Assembly (NCBI GenBank): GCA_963970005.1
Contig: CAXAMN010022006.1
Location: 7,347-71,346, forward strand
DNA: 64,000 bases
Direction: 5' to 3'
Source of the DNA: Durusdinium trenchii
Lineage: Eukaryota > Sar > Dinophyceae > Suessiales > Symbiodiniaceae
Shown here: positions 43,229-53,400 of the stretch, one piece after another
Layout: each line of letters opens with the position of its first letter
Position numbering within the stretch: the stretch's first letter is position 1
Notes under the pieces: generated by a model
What the model saw: the letters and a program-made list of their open reading frames with translations, nothing else
Database searches by the model: none
What the model was told of the DNA's origin: nothing
Position numbers and translations under genes: made by a program

Positions 43229-44431
43229 TTATGGGAATTCAGTGTGGAGCTCTTCGTCAAAGGCATCAGAGTCAGGGTCCCCCAGTGGTAGGAGCTCCAC
43301 CCAAGATGCTCTGTCAAAGTTGTCGCACAGCAGAAAGGCGTTGTGTTCTGCTTGTATGGTCCTATCGCCCTCTCCCCAGTCAAGGGGTGTGAACCGCACT
43401 AACTGCTCACACCCGCAGAAAGCCCTAATGCCTATGTCTTGGAGTTCTGTCGGGATCACCACCTCGCGAAGCGATATGCAGCTGAGGAACGCCTCTTTGC
43501 CAATTCGTATCAGTCTTGGCGGTAGCCAGATATCAGTCAAAGCGGCACCGTGCGCAAACGTTGAGTTGAGGATAACCGTGATGTCTGCGCACGTGAGGTT
43601 GACTTCGACTAATCGCTTGCAGTTTTCACAGGCCCTCAGGCCTATGTCGTGAAAGTCGCTGGGGAGACAAGGCTTTCAACGCCGGCTCCGCAGAAGCTGC
43701 CATCCGGCAGGGTTCGAGGCTTATTGGTGTGGTCCATGGCGAAAGTGATAGATGTGAGTGTGAGACAGCTTTCGAAAGCAAAACGGCCCAGCTGCGCCCC
43801 TGGTGCAAGAACATTGGTGGCATCCTCCTTGTTGCCGGTGCCCACTTTGCTGAGGGAGCAGCACTCGGCGAAGACTCTTCTGCTGAACTGGACGCAGCCC
43901 GGGGCTACAACCTCCCTGAGGACGTAACAGCCTTGGAAGGCTCCATCTTCAAGACTGACGACTGAGGGTGGGAGTTTGACAATCTGCGCCAAGCAGCGAA
44001 ACCAACGTGCTTGATCCCATCAGCCACTTCCACGTGCCGGAGCATTGGCGCCGCATAGAAGGCTCGATCAGCAATCCCTATGCGAGGATTGACGGGGACT
44101 CGAACTGCGTTGGGGTAGCCCTCTCTGTCACCCTCCTGATAGAGTGGCCCTCCTCTATACATGGCCGTACTATGATCTGTAGTTTGTTTTGCTGCAATAG
44201 CGTAGTATGGAAATCCTCTGATAAAGGTAGTTGGGTTTCTGGCTCGATAAGATCAACCTCGCAGCCAAATACTTCGATGCCAGAAACGGTTGGGAGGAAA
44301 CCGATGATGTCATCCTCCAGCTGGGTGAGGTCGTCATAGTGGGTCAGATTCGCCTGCATGGAATATTCGTTGCCCGCCAGCGTCACCAACTTGATGTCAA
44401 TGGCGTGTTTGTCATGGCCATGCGGCATCAT
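43229..44431 (-). pseudogene. Ubiquitin-like + BspA-type LRR protein, paralogue 3
   Basis: Starts at tandem ATGs (44431/44428). The ubiquitin-like part is the clearest of the three: DIKLVTLAGNEYSMQANLTH, VFGCEVDLIEPETQ and LQQNKLQIIVRPC. The frame shifts near 44130, near 43995 and again near 43645. The LRR units are spread over four frames: PMLRHVEVADGIKHVG, PSVVSLEDGAFQGCYVLREV, RRVFAECCSLSKVG and KEAFLSCISLREVVIPTEL. At least three indels make it a pseudogene unless heavily spliced. Same order, strand and length as paralogues 1 and 2, so it arose by tandem duplication. Confidence 0.7.
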
Positions 44432-44512
44432 CCCTAGCTACGACGGTCTTTCTACGTCTACTCGGCCTGTTTGAGCCGGAAAGTTGCATAGCCCATGACT
44501 AGGGTATCACAC

Positions 44513-45337
44513 TCAGCAGAGGAAAACAATGGCTAAGGCCACCACTTTCACGGAGGGTGTGACGCTGAGAGCACAGTAGTTATCTGTTGGGCGCCCTTCA
44601 CTGCCACCACCCTCTTGGCGGAGGCGGCGGGGGGGGCCGATTGCGATGATGGGGACGAGCAGCAGAGGATGAACTGCCTCCACCAACAGGGGGGCAATGC
44701 GCCGGGCCTTGTTTCGGTTGTCGTTGTCGTCTCTTTTGCCCACGATTTTTTCCTTCAGTTCTTTTTTACGGCGCTCTATTTTGCCCAGGAATGTTGGGTC
44801 CCCCGTAAGCCATCGGCAGAGTTCCTTCCACTGTTCGTCCGCATACGTCACGTTGCCGTATTTCTGGTATGGTCGATCGTCCTCTCGACAGTGAGGATAG
44901 CCATAGTGGTAGTGGTTGTAAAGTGTCTCTGGGTTAAGTCGAGTAAGGTCATGGCGTGGTGAGAGGAGACTCCAACCCATACTGTACATGGCAATCTCCA
45001 GTCCTGAGGTTAGCCAACCTGCCGCCACTGTGCTTTCTGCCCGGGCATTGCCTTGCTCAAAATTGCCCAATGCTGTGGCCAGCCTAGCATAGCGAATGGC
45101 GAAGCGCCCATGTCCTTGCGCAAAGTTATATGTAGGGTCCACCGTTGCGTCTTCTTCCTCTATTGACTCTTCTGCCGCCTGTTCTGCGGGGTCAGCTGCC
45201 CCTATGGGTACTGGCTGTGCGTACCTGGGCGACAACTCTCTGACGCCAGTGACGTCTGAGTCCGCATCAGATGGAAATGACATGGATTGACCTAAGGAAG
45301 GGCAAGTGCACCCCAAACATATGCTCTCTCGGCCCAC
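44513..45337 (-). CDS. Unrecognised ORF, downstream of an overlapping pair
   Basis: Open for 274 codons. The first in-frame ATGs lie about 20 codons in. The N-terminal third is acidic (AAEESIEEEDATVDPTYNF), then an Arg/Ala helix, an aromatic segment (YNHYHYGYPHCREDDRPYQK), WKELCRWLTGD and a very basic helix (IERRKKELKEKIVGKRDD), ending in a hydrophobic tail. Consistent amino-acid texture suggests a real protein. It lies in the -1 frame to the ORF at 45292-46155, with a 46 nt overlap, as expected for a two-ORF element or one gene broken by an indel. Family not recognised. Confidence 0.45.
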   Translation of the reverse strand: MGRESICLGCTCPSLGQSMSFPSDADSDVTGVRELSPRYAQPVPIGAADPAEQAAEESIEEEDATVDPTYNFAQGHGRFAIRYARLATALGNFEQGNARAESTVAAGWLTSGLEIAMYSMGWSLLSPRHDLTRLNPETLYNHYHYGYPHCREDDRPYQKYGNVTYADEQWKELCRWLTGDPTFLGKIERRKKELKEKIVGKRDDNDNRNKARRIAPLLVEAVHPLLLVPIIAIGPPRRLRQEGGGSEGRPTDNYCALSVTPSVKVVALAIVFLC

Positions 45338-46155
45338 GTCGTATCAGGCATTTGTGGTTCATTGCTATAGGCCACTTCTTTGCTATAAACGCCCGCCACT
45401 AAGAGGGGGTTATCTTCAGCCCCTTCTTTCCTGGGCCGGTATCCCCAACCACTCTTCACTTCTGCCCTACTGAAACCTCGCTCCCCAATGGACTCGACAA
45501 GGGCTGGTAGAAGCTGAACTGGAAGGTGCACAAAGAGATCATTAATTGGTAGGATCTGCTCTCCATGCGTCATTCCTCGCACAAAGGACATGATTACTGT
45601 TTGCATGAAGGTGAGCGCATCAACGTCATTTTCACTGGCATCTTCTTGCTTGGCCGGGTCTGGCTTGGTTGTTCTTGATTGCTTGTGTCTTTGCTCGTTA
45701 TTGAAGGCACAGCACCCTGAGACAAAGGCCAAAAGACCATACTGCCAGAAGTGGGGGCTTGCGTAGAGCGCTAGCTGCTTTTGAGGGACAAAGGCACACG
45801 GTTGATGGCCCTGGTTGACAAAGGCAAAAAGCTCCGCAAGTGGCGCAGCAAAGGCTTGACTGATTCGGAGCAGATCCTCTATGAAGGCAGGGCAAACCTC
45901 GGCAGGAATCCTGCCAAAGTAAGTCCCTCGGAGGGCTCTCTCCGCAACCCGCCTCCAGAGGATTGTGCGGACATATCGATTCAATTGCTTGTTTGAGATG
46001 CACAGTCGCGCCATGGGCCATTCTCGGGGTAAATTGCTATAGAGTCGCAGGGGGGGCAGTATAACGCCTTTCCTGGCTGCGGCAGCGGCGGCGTGAGCCG
46101 TGACTTGGTCGTCATACAACCCTTGCATGGCCACCTGTTCCGATGCCAGCTTCAC
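45292..46155 (-). CDS. Unrecognised ORF, upstream of an overlapping pair
   Basis: 287 codons; the first ATG is at 46128. It has a mixed, apparently globular composition with helical segments (RYVRTILWRRVAERALRGTY, FIEDLLRISQAFAAPLAELF, FMQTVIMSFVRGM, LFVHLPVQLLPALVESIGER). I see no catalytic or zinc motif. It overlaps the next ORF by 46 nt. The pair sits just upstream of, and divergent from, the DNMT-LINE copy B, beside the LRR cluster on the same strand. It could belong to an unknown mobile element or be a host gene. Confidence 0.45.
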   Translation of the reverse strand: MKLASEQVAMQGLYDDQVTAHAAAAAARKGVILPPLRLYSNLPREWPMARLCISNKQLNRYVRTILWRRVAERALRGTYFGRIPAEVCPAFIEDLLRISQAFAAPLAELFAFVNQGHQPCAFVPQKQLALYASPHFWQYGLLAFVSGCCAFNNEQRHKQSRTTKPDPAKQEDASENDVDALTFMQTVIMSFVRGMTHGEQILPINDLFVHLPVQLLPALVESIGERGFSRAEVKSGWGYRPRKEGAEDNPLLVAGVYSKEVAYSNEPQMPDTTWAERAYVWGALALP

Positions 46156-46431
46156 AGACCCAGGTCTGTGGCTGCGGTGCCTCCCTGTTCATTGTCCCCT
46201 GGGCCATTGACCAGGTTAATCTCTGCAGTGACGTTCTGTTGCACCGGCCCATGCTCTGGGTGGCAGAGCATCATCAAGGCAAGGCGAGGCGCTTACACCT
46301 CGTCTTAGCCGCACTGTCGCATTTGACAAAGGCAGAAATATCCAGCCTGCAGGATGGGCCCACCTCCCTGGCGGCGCGACCATGCATGGGCTAGTCTATG
46401 GGTATGCGGTTGATGCGTCGCCCACGCTGGA

Positions 46432-47172
46432 ATGGCTTGTAATAACAGACGACAGCAGTCAGGACGCTGGCGGCTCCTACACAACAGCACCGGTCCTGGC
46501 CAAAGGTGCAGTGTAGGCTGCTCCCAGCGTTGCCAACCGACACTGAACACTGCTGAGCAGCGTAAGGCACAGGATTACACCTTTGAAGCCTTGCACCGTG
46601 TTTACTTTTATGATGCGTGGAGGGCACAGCCGGTCCTCAACGCCCCAGGGTCGGAACTAGTCTTGCCGCCACAGCCTGGCCTTTTGGTACATGGCTGCTT
46701 TTGGCCGCAGCCGAGTGCACCTGAAGATGTTCTCTCCGTCTCTGATGTTGCCACGGAGGCAGGTGATCAAGCATGTCAGACTCCAACCTCGCCTGAGACA
46801 GCTGATGCCATAATGGCGGATGAGAAAGCAAGCACCATTGTCTCCGTCCTCAGCTCCCCTTCGGAGCCATCCACTCTGCCGAGCACGGTGCTTCAAGAAG
46901 AAGCAGACTCCCCAATGGAAGACAAAGATGGTGATGCCACCTTGTCAGATGAAGCGGGTGACTGCCTTAGCAATCGTCCAGCCTCCTCCAACACACGACC
47001 AGCAAATGACGAAATGTTGGAAGAAAACGGAGAGGAAACCAGTGCTCTGCCACCACATGGAGTTGATCCCCAGGATGAAAGCTCCCCGTCGCATTCCTCG
47101 GAGTCCCCGATTAAACGAAGACCAGGGACAAAGGGCAAGTGCTGGGAGGGCTCAATCCACGGCAGTCGGTAG
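46432..47172 (+). CDS. Hypothetical acidic Ser/Pro-rich protein upstream of LINE copy B
   Basis: 246 codons from ATG 46432. After a Cys/Arg-rich start comes a protein-like block (TFEALHRVYFYDAWRAQPVL, PGLLVHGCFWPQPS), then a long disordered acidic region rich in Ser, Glu, Asp and Pro, ending in a basic KRRPGTKGK. It stops at TAG 47170, about 85 bp before the region homologous to copy A begins. It may be the 5' ORF of copy B, in place of the zinc-finger region of copy A, or an unrelated gene into which the LINE inserted. Confidence 0.45.
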   Translation: MACNNRRQQSGRWRLLHNSTGPGQRCSVGCSQRCQPTLNTAEQRKAQDYTFEALHRVYFYDAWRAQPVLNAPGSELVLPPQPGLLVHGCFWPQPSAPEDVLSVSDVATEAGDQACQTPTSPETADAIMADEKASTIVSVLSSPSEPSTLPSTVLQEEADSPMEDKDGDATLSDEAGDCLSNRPASSNTRPANDEMLEENGEETSALPPHGVDPQDESSPSHSSESPIKRRPGTKGKCWEGSIHGSR

Positions 47173-47258
47173 GTCAGGCATCCAAGCAGCCACTTGGCAG
47201 CATTCAAGAATGTGCTAGCAACTTTGATTGGGCCATTAAAAATAGCTCACCATGTTGA

Positions 47259-50200
47259 CTTGTATGGCTTCAATGTGTACGAGCAAATCAGCCTCTTGCG
47301 ACTGAATATGAAAAGTTCCTCAACAAAGACACCTTCCTTTCAAGTGGACAATCATGGCAATGCATTGCTCTAATCATTCACCAAGGTCCTGACCCACTCA
47401 ATGGAAAGCAGCAACCTTGTGAGCATTTCTATCTATTAGAACATGAAACCACTGACACCGCTATTTTGAAGTATGACAACTCGGCCGGATTGAGCCAGAT
47501 TTGTATCTCCCAACTTAAAGCAGGAGACCGTATTTGTGGCATCTTCTATCGTCTTGCAACTATTTCAAGTGCATGGCCTCATACACGACCTCCCAAAAGA
47601 GCCTCCTTTCCGATGCGAGGCAAATACTCCAAACTTGTCAAAAACAAATTCGGGCAGCGAGAGGCATGCACCCCTAAGAGAAGATTTGCCACCAAAAGAG
47701 CTCTGGGTGTCGGCACTCGTGAAGATTTCATAATACCAACAACACCCAAACTGAGTGAACTTCAAGCAGCATACATCCCCGAAAAACTGTGTCCGCCACC
47801 CCCCAATGACGCTACAATTCCAGCAGATCAGCTTATAGCTATTGAAGCATCCTTGTCGCAATCTTCTGAAGTAGGAAATGCTTCTATACCTGACTCCTCA
47901 ATCGATCATCCTATGCAAAGCACTGATGCGGAGCCACCATATGCTGTTCTCAGCATGTTTGATGGATGTGGCTCATCTTTGGACATTCTGATTGAAAAGT
48001 TTGGCTATCGCCCCAAAGTTTGCTTGCTGTGTGAAAGAGATGAAACCCTTAGATATTTGGTTGCAGAGAAGCATGGAATCTCTGTTAACGTTCAGTGGAT
48101 ACATAGCCTCAAAGGAGGAATCTTCTACTATGCGAATGATGTTGACCTTCTTTTTGATGACAAAGCGAGGATACTGAGAGAATTCGTCACACTGAGTGAC
48201 TACTGTCATGTCTTTGTCATTGGAGGTAGTCCCTGTACAGATCTTACGTATGCAGGCCAAGAACATGGTCGTTTGGGCATCTGTGGTCCTGAGAGTGTAT
48301 TCTTTTTTACGATGCACCTAGCACTGTACCTTCTTGGTACGGTCCTTCCCAAAACACATATTCGCTTTCTTATCGAAAACGCGGGCTCTATGCACTACGA
48401 CCATTTCACCTTCATCAGAGCCTGTCTAGGCCTCACACATATTACAAGAGACAAGATGACATGGTGCACTTCAAAAATATCACCAGCTAAGCGACTACGA
48501 TTATTATTTCAAAACAACATCCATCATGATACGGTTGATGCACAAGTGTGGTGCCAAGAAGACCTCCAGTGGCCTACCGATTGGAAGCCGCTTTCCATCC
48601 ACGATAAAGGAAAGTTCCGCGATGTCTTTATCAAACCTTTCACGCGATCCCTTGAGGTCCTTAGTGACACCGCTCTCCGATATAGCTGGACCAGTTACCA
48701 CCCAGCAGCACTTCTCTGGAGAATTTCCTATTGGCACACACATGAACGTTTTGCGGTTTTAGCTAAGATGTTTACTGACAGCTCAGCGCCTGCCTTTCAA
48801 TGGAGTGACTTCATACCTGCCATTTACTACCCTGCATGGAGGCGCTTTCTATGCTGCTTCTATAACAAGACCTCTTCCAATCCAGAAAAAGACGCAGCAC
48901 TTCGAGATGTCCTCCCACTTTTTCATAACAGCAGTATACAGGTACCTTTCCGTTTTCTCACTGACAGTGAAGTTCTGCAAGTTTCAGGCCTTAGCCGAAA
49001 TTTTGGCAACATCTCACGTCTCAAACACATGCTACATTCACAAACCATACGTTCCTTTGTTGGCAATTCCTTTCATCCCAAGCTCATCAGTATTGCCATT
49101 GGCACTTCTGATCACGTTCGAGCTTGGATCCAAGGAAAAACTGAATGCTTCTTTGGGGTAGCCTCACCCGATAATGTCAGGCAAGGTTACATTACGTTTA
49201 AGCAGGCCATTGAAAGCAACCTCAAGTTAACGGGCAAGAATGCGCAAGTTAACATTGTTCCCGAGCCTTATCGGCACATTGACTACCGTCAACTGGTAAT
49301 GTTGTCTACTCACAAACCTCCCATAGCGCAGCCTATTGTTGCACAGAAATTGCCCTATTATCTTACAAAAGAAGCAATTGACAATGCCAACAAAGACAGA
49401 CGAGAAAAACGACTAGATATATTTGGCAAGGAACCCTTGATTCAATTTATAAAGGATCTCCATCTCTTTGATTATGTGGAACAAGCAGCAGTACCGCAAT
49501 GGATTTTTGTAGATGAAGAAATTGTCCAGGCCTTATGTACTCTCTCTGCACACGTTGCCGCTCTTGACATTTACAGACAAGAGCTACTGCACTATCGCAG
49601 TTACCACAGAGTCATATTATTCCTTCGGCGTCTTTTAAGCACAACCAAAGCTGCTGACACAGGTTTTGTCATTTGCTGGCAGGCACATCAACCTCTCCAC
49701 GTAAGATATCTCGGCCCTAGTCGAGCCAAACACCTGTATCTGCTGCAGTTGCATGATACGCTTGAGATCCTTCTCTTCAAATATGGTGGTGAGTCCCTAA
49801 GAATTCGTCAACCCTCACAGTCCTCACCCTGCTATCGATCAATGTTTGGCTTCCAGACTGACCCTCAAGGTGTTGGAACTGAACACCTATGTGTGCAGCA
49901 AGAACGCATCTGCACGATCACAGAGAAACCATGGACACACAGTTTGGCAGAACCAGGATGTGCCCTTTGGAGACTCTCCCACTGTCTATTAGCAGAAGAG
50001 GGTCGAGTATGCAAAGAACCCTTTGCCAATGCCTGCCACCTTTTGCTAGGCAACTTCCCAGTCATCATCATTGGGGGTCTCCTACAGGATTGGTGCCTTA
50101 GCATCTGTCCTCAAAGTGCACGCGCGGCATACCCGCAACTTCAATCAAACATTTGGCAGACAGACCAAGTACCAAACCTGTGTTTATTGCTCATACACCA

Positions 50201-50444
50201 AACTGACAAATCCGAAGACGAGAGTTATGAACAACTGCTTTCTCTTACACCCACTCAACATGCACCGCACCCAGCCTTGCCAACTGCTGCTATTATCGAG
50301 CAAGCCGCAGCAAAGATACCGGCTGAAGCTTGTATTGATGACTGTCAACTTATGACATTGCCTTCAGGTTGGTACGCTTGCACACAAGGAGAGATTTCTG
50401 CCAAACTGTTTTGCAGAGCAAAGGCTCTGCTACCGGGTGAATGA
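47259..50444 (+). CDS. LINE ORF1: DNMT3-like cytosine-C5 DNA methyltransferase
   Basis: Predicted to methylate cytosine in DNA. The open frame runs from after a TGA (47256-47258); the first ATG is at 47613. Counting from 47466, the motifs are VLSMFDGCGSSLD (163-172, SAM loop), CERDETLRYLVAEKHG, VIGGSPCTDLTYAG with Pro256-Cys257 (catalytic loop), the G-rich GRLGICGPESVFFFTMHLAL typical of DNMT3, IRFLIENAGSM with Glu304, SPAKRLRLLFQNN, LTDSEVLQVSGL (~498, motif IX) and FVGNSFHPKLISIAIG (532-535, motif X). All core motifs are present in canonical order. Residues 600-992 form an unrecognised C-terminal region. The stop overlaps ORF2 as ATGA. Copy A shows a conserved extension upstream of the TGA, so the N-terminus here is probably truncated. 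Confidence 0.85.
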   Translation, partial: LVWLQCVRANQPLATEYEKFLNKDTFLSSGQSWQCIALIIHQGPDPLNGKQQPCEHFYLLEHETTDTAILKYDNSAGLSQICISQLKAGDRICGIFYRLATISSAWPHTRPPKRASFPMRGKYSKLVKNKFGQREACTPKRRFATKRALGVGTREDFIIPTTPKLSELQAAYIPEKLCPPPPNDATIPADQLIAIEASLSQSSEVGNASIPDSSIDHPMQSTDAEPPYAVLSMFDGCGSSLDILIEKFGYRPKVCLLCERDETLRYLVAEKHGISVNVQWIHSLKGGIFYYANDVDLLFDDKARILREFVTLSDYCHVFVIGGSPCTDLTYAGQEHGRLGICGPESVFFFTMHLALYLLGTVLPKTHIRFLIENAGSMHYDHFTFIRACLGLTHITRDKMTWCTSKISPAKRLRLLFQNNIHHDTVDAQVWCQEDLQWPTDWKPLSIHDKGKFRDVFIKPFTRSLEVLSDTALRYSWTSYHPAALLWRISYWHTHERFAVLAKMFTDSSAPAFQWSDFIPAIYYPAWRRFLCCFYNKTSSNPEKDAALRDVLPLFHNSSIQVPFRFLTDSEVLQVSGLSRNFGNISRLKHMLHSQTIRSFVGNSFHPKLISIAIGTSDHVRAWIQGKTECFFGVASPDNVRQGYITFKQAIESNLKLTGKNAQVNIVPEPYRHIDYRQLVMLSTHKPPIAQPIVAQKLPYYLTKEAIDNANKDRREKRLDIFGKEPLIQFIKDLHLFDYVEQAAVPQWIFVDEEIVQALCTLSAHVAALDIYRQELLHYRSYHRVILFLRRLLSTTKAADTGFVICWQAHQPLHVRYLGPSRAKHLYLLQLHDTLEILLFKYGGESLRIRQPSQSSPCYRSMFGFQTDPQGVGTEHLCVQQERICTITEKPWTHSLAEPGCALWRLSHCLLAEEGRVCKEPFANACHLLLGNFPVIIIGGLLQDWCLSICPQSARAAYPQLQSNIWQTDQVPNLCLLLIHQTDKSEDESYEQLLSLTPTQHAPHPALPTAAIIEQAAAKIPAEACIDDCQLMTLPSGWYACTQGEISAKLFCRAKALLPGE

Positions 50445-53400
50445 CGCGCTTATGTAGACTACCCATCAAATCTCTCCGATTAGTGCAGCGTACTATCTCT
50501 ACAGGCCTTCGAGCAGTTTATTGGCAAGCTACCCAGCGAACAAACATCTCATCGATCACACATGTCTCTTCACTTCACTTCCTCATTCACTTTATTCAAC
50601 CGCGCCTGCCATATCGGCAAATCTTGGTAGAGGACCTCCTCGCCTTATGTGGGTTTGACTGCAATGTCAACTTATCTGATGCCTTACACGCAATACGTGT
50701 AAACATTGGAAAATATACTGAGTGTTTTGTTCCAGACTCTATAGAGTCAGACGAAGCTACTCCACTAATACTTCTCAATGAAGTACAATCGTTACGTCAA
50801 ATACCATCGCAATTTTGGCAACTTTGTCATGGCATCTTGCACTTTCGAATGATGCGACCCAACAATCTACCGGTCTCTATCAAGGGGATTCACTCCTGGA
50901 ACCTTAATAGCTGGTCTCCTGGTCTTCCGACCAACATACACAAAACATGGGTTGTTAGAACCATGTTAAAGCAAGCCCCTGTGCTATTACAGGAGACGAA
51001 ATGGAATCAGGCCAACCTACAGTATTTGGTGCATACATGGCCTGACATCAGAATAGTCACCACCTTGGCTAAACAGAATCCGGGTGAACAAGCAGGAGTT
51101 GCGATCCTATTTCCCCCAGGCTGGAAAGTCCAGGAAGAAAAAGTGCTGGTTAAGCACTATGCAGTTGCTGCTTGTGTAGAATACCAAGCTTGCACTATTT
51201 GGCTTGTCTCGATTTACATACCCCCTAACAGTCCGAGGTCCTTCGTGGCTGCGACTCTGCAAGCTGTTCTTGCGCTTAACAATCATCCTGTCTTCATTGG
51301 AGGAGATTTCAACCGGTGTGATCAGAACCATTTCCACACATGGGATGATTTCTTGGTTAGAGCCGGGCTCACAGATGTGGATCCTATCTTCCCCACCTAC
51401 AAATTCCAAGACCAAGAATCTGCGCTCGATCGTTTTTTAGTGCCCAGCCTTTTTCTAGACACTACGCAACTTTTTGCGCGTATCTATGGTAGATATCGGA
51501 TAGATTCTTGTTATCACAAAGCACTAATGTTGCGGTTTAAGATGAAACCCCGTCTTCGACCGCATCCGCAGTCTGAAAAGCATCATACAATACCAACCCT
51601 AGTCTTTCTAGATCCAACGGCCACTTCAGAAAGTTTGCCAGCAGTTGCGAGACAAGCTTCTCTGTTTGCTCTCAAGCGAAAAATTTCTCTAGCGCAAGAA
51701 ACAAAAATTGCCAGTGCTGTTTTCTCGCAGCACTGTCGCGCGGTTGTTTGGAGCTGGTGGAAAACCCATTCTTGTCACTTCAAAAGGCTTTCGCCGCTAA
51801 AACGCTTGTATAAACTATTAGGCAAAGAACAGACCTATTTGCACATTCGGCCTGAAGAAGTACGATTGTTGTATGAACAAAGTGCAGATCCTGACCTTTT
51901 ACAACCGTGGCAAACCCAACAAGGATGCCTGTTGATCCCATCTACCATTATCGCTGCGGCTCTACAGGCATCAGAGGTTGCGGCTGCTACTAATGTGCAA
52001 TTGCCTATAGGTACAGAAAGCACAGATCCGATTCAGAGAGCAAGGCGAAAAAAAGTATTCTGGGACAGGCTCAAAAAAGTGTGTCCCAGAGGTACTTTTT
52101 ATCATGGCCCCCTATTGCAACACAATGGGCAAGAGCGCCGTACCGCCCTCGAATATGATGAAGCCATGTTAGCAACCCGTGCTTTTTGGTTTAAACACCC
52201 CGTGCGATATGATCGAGATTGGCACGACACGCTTTCGGCTTACCGACGGTGTGTCTCCCCTTGGCCACCTATTCCGGAGCCTACGGAACAAGACTATATT
52301 GAGCATCTTTTGCTTACTAAAGACTCAGCTCCAGGTCCTGATGGTTTGCCTTATGCCCTGTGGCGTGTTTTCCCACAGCAGACTGCTGCCATCCTTCAAA
52401 ATGACTTTCATCACATACTGGCCGGTACACTTGCACCACCTACACAAGTAGGAGTCTGGATCCCAAAAGCAAAGCAAGGGCCCACGGCAGACTTTTTCCG
52501 TCCTTTAGGCATGCCTGACACGCTTGAAAGGTTACAGGATGGCACTGCCGCTGCCATCCTTTTCCGGGTCACCCGGGACAGCTTCCATCCTGCCCAGACA
52601 TTGCTCAACTCCTTCCGAGAACCACAGAGAGCTGTTTTGGAAGTCCAAGGAGCCTTAGAAGGTTCTGCACCTGCTTCTGCACTCTTTGCTGACCTCTCTA
52701 AAGCTTTCGAGCGAGTCAATGCGTATTGGATACTTCACATACTACGCATTCGCCAATGTTCCCCATGGGTTCTTCAGCTTGCACGCTATCTGCTGTTTGG
52801 TAGAAGAATTCGACACAAAGTTCAGGGGAGACTGCTACCAGCGAGAAGTGTGCATTCAGGTGTTGATATGGGAAGATCAACGTCAGTATATTTTTTCTGC
52901 CTGGCCATGGACCCAATCTTTGTTGTCCTCAATCGAATCCCGCAAGTCATTGTTGTTGCGGGTTATGTTGACGACACTACAATAGTTGGCCATCAAACCG
53001 ACTCCAATTGGGTAGAAGAGGTTTTTCAAAACATCAGAAAATGGAAGACCGCAGGAATCGTCATGGATACGCACCACTGTTGGCAAGTTGGCTTTTCCAA
53101 TAAAGCCCTCGCAGAAGGTATCTTGCACAAAACTGATGATGTCTGGCGCCATATAACCCCCATCCACGAGGAAGGACAGGCTACTTGTAGTACAGCCCTC
53201 CAGCGTGTCCCCAGTTATGCACGTCACTTTGTCCCTAGACACGGTGACCACTGTATACAATTGCCCTCAGAGGCTATACCGCGGCTTGTTACTGATGGAC
53301 ACCCTCTACTCTGCCGATTAGCAGCTAGTCCCTGCCAATGTCGATCGAAAACACAACTGCTAACCAATGTTGATTACACCTCCAGGCAATTGTATTGTCT

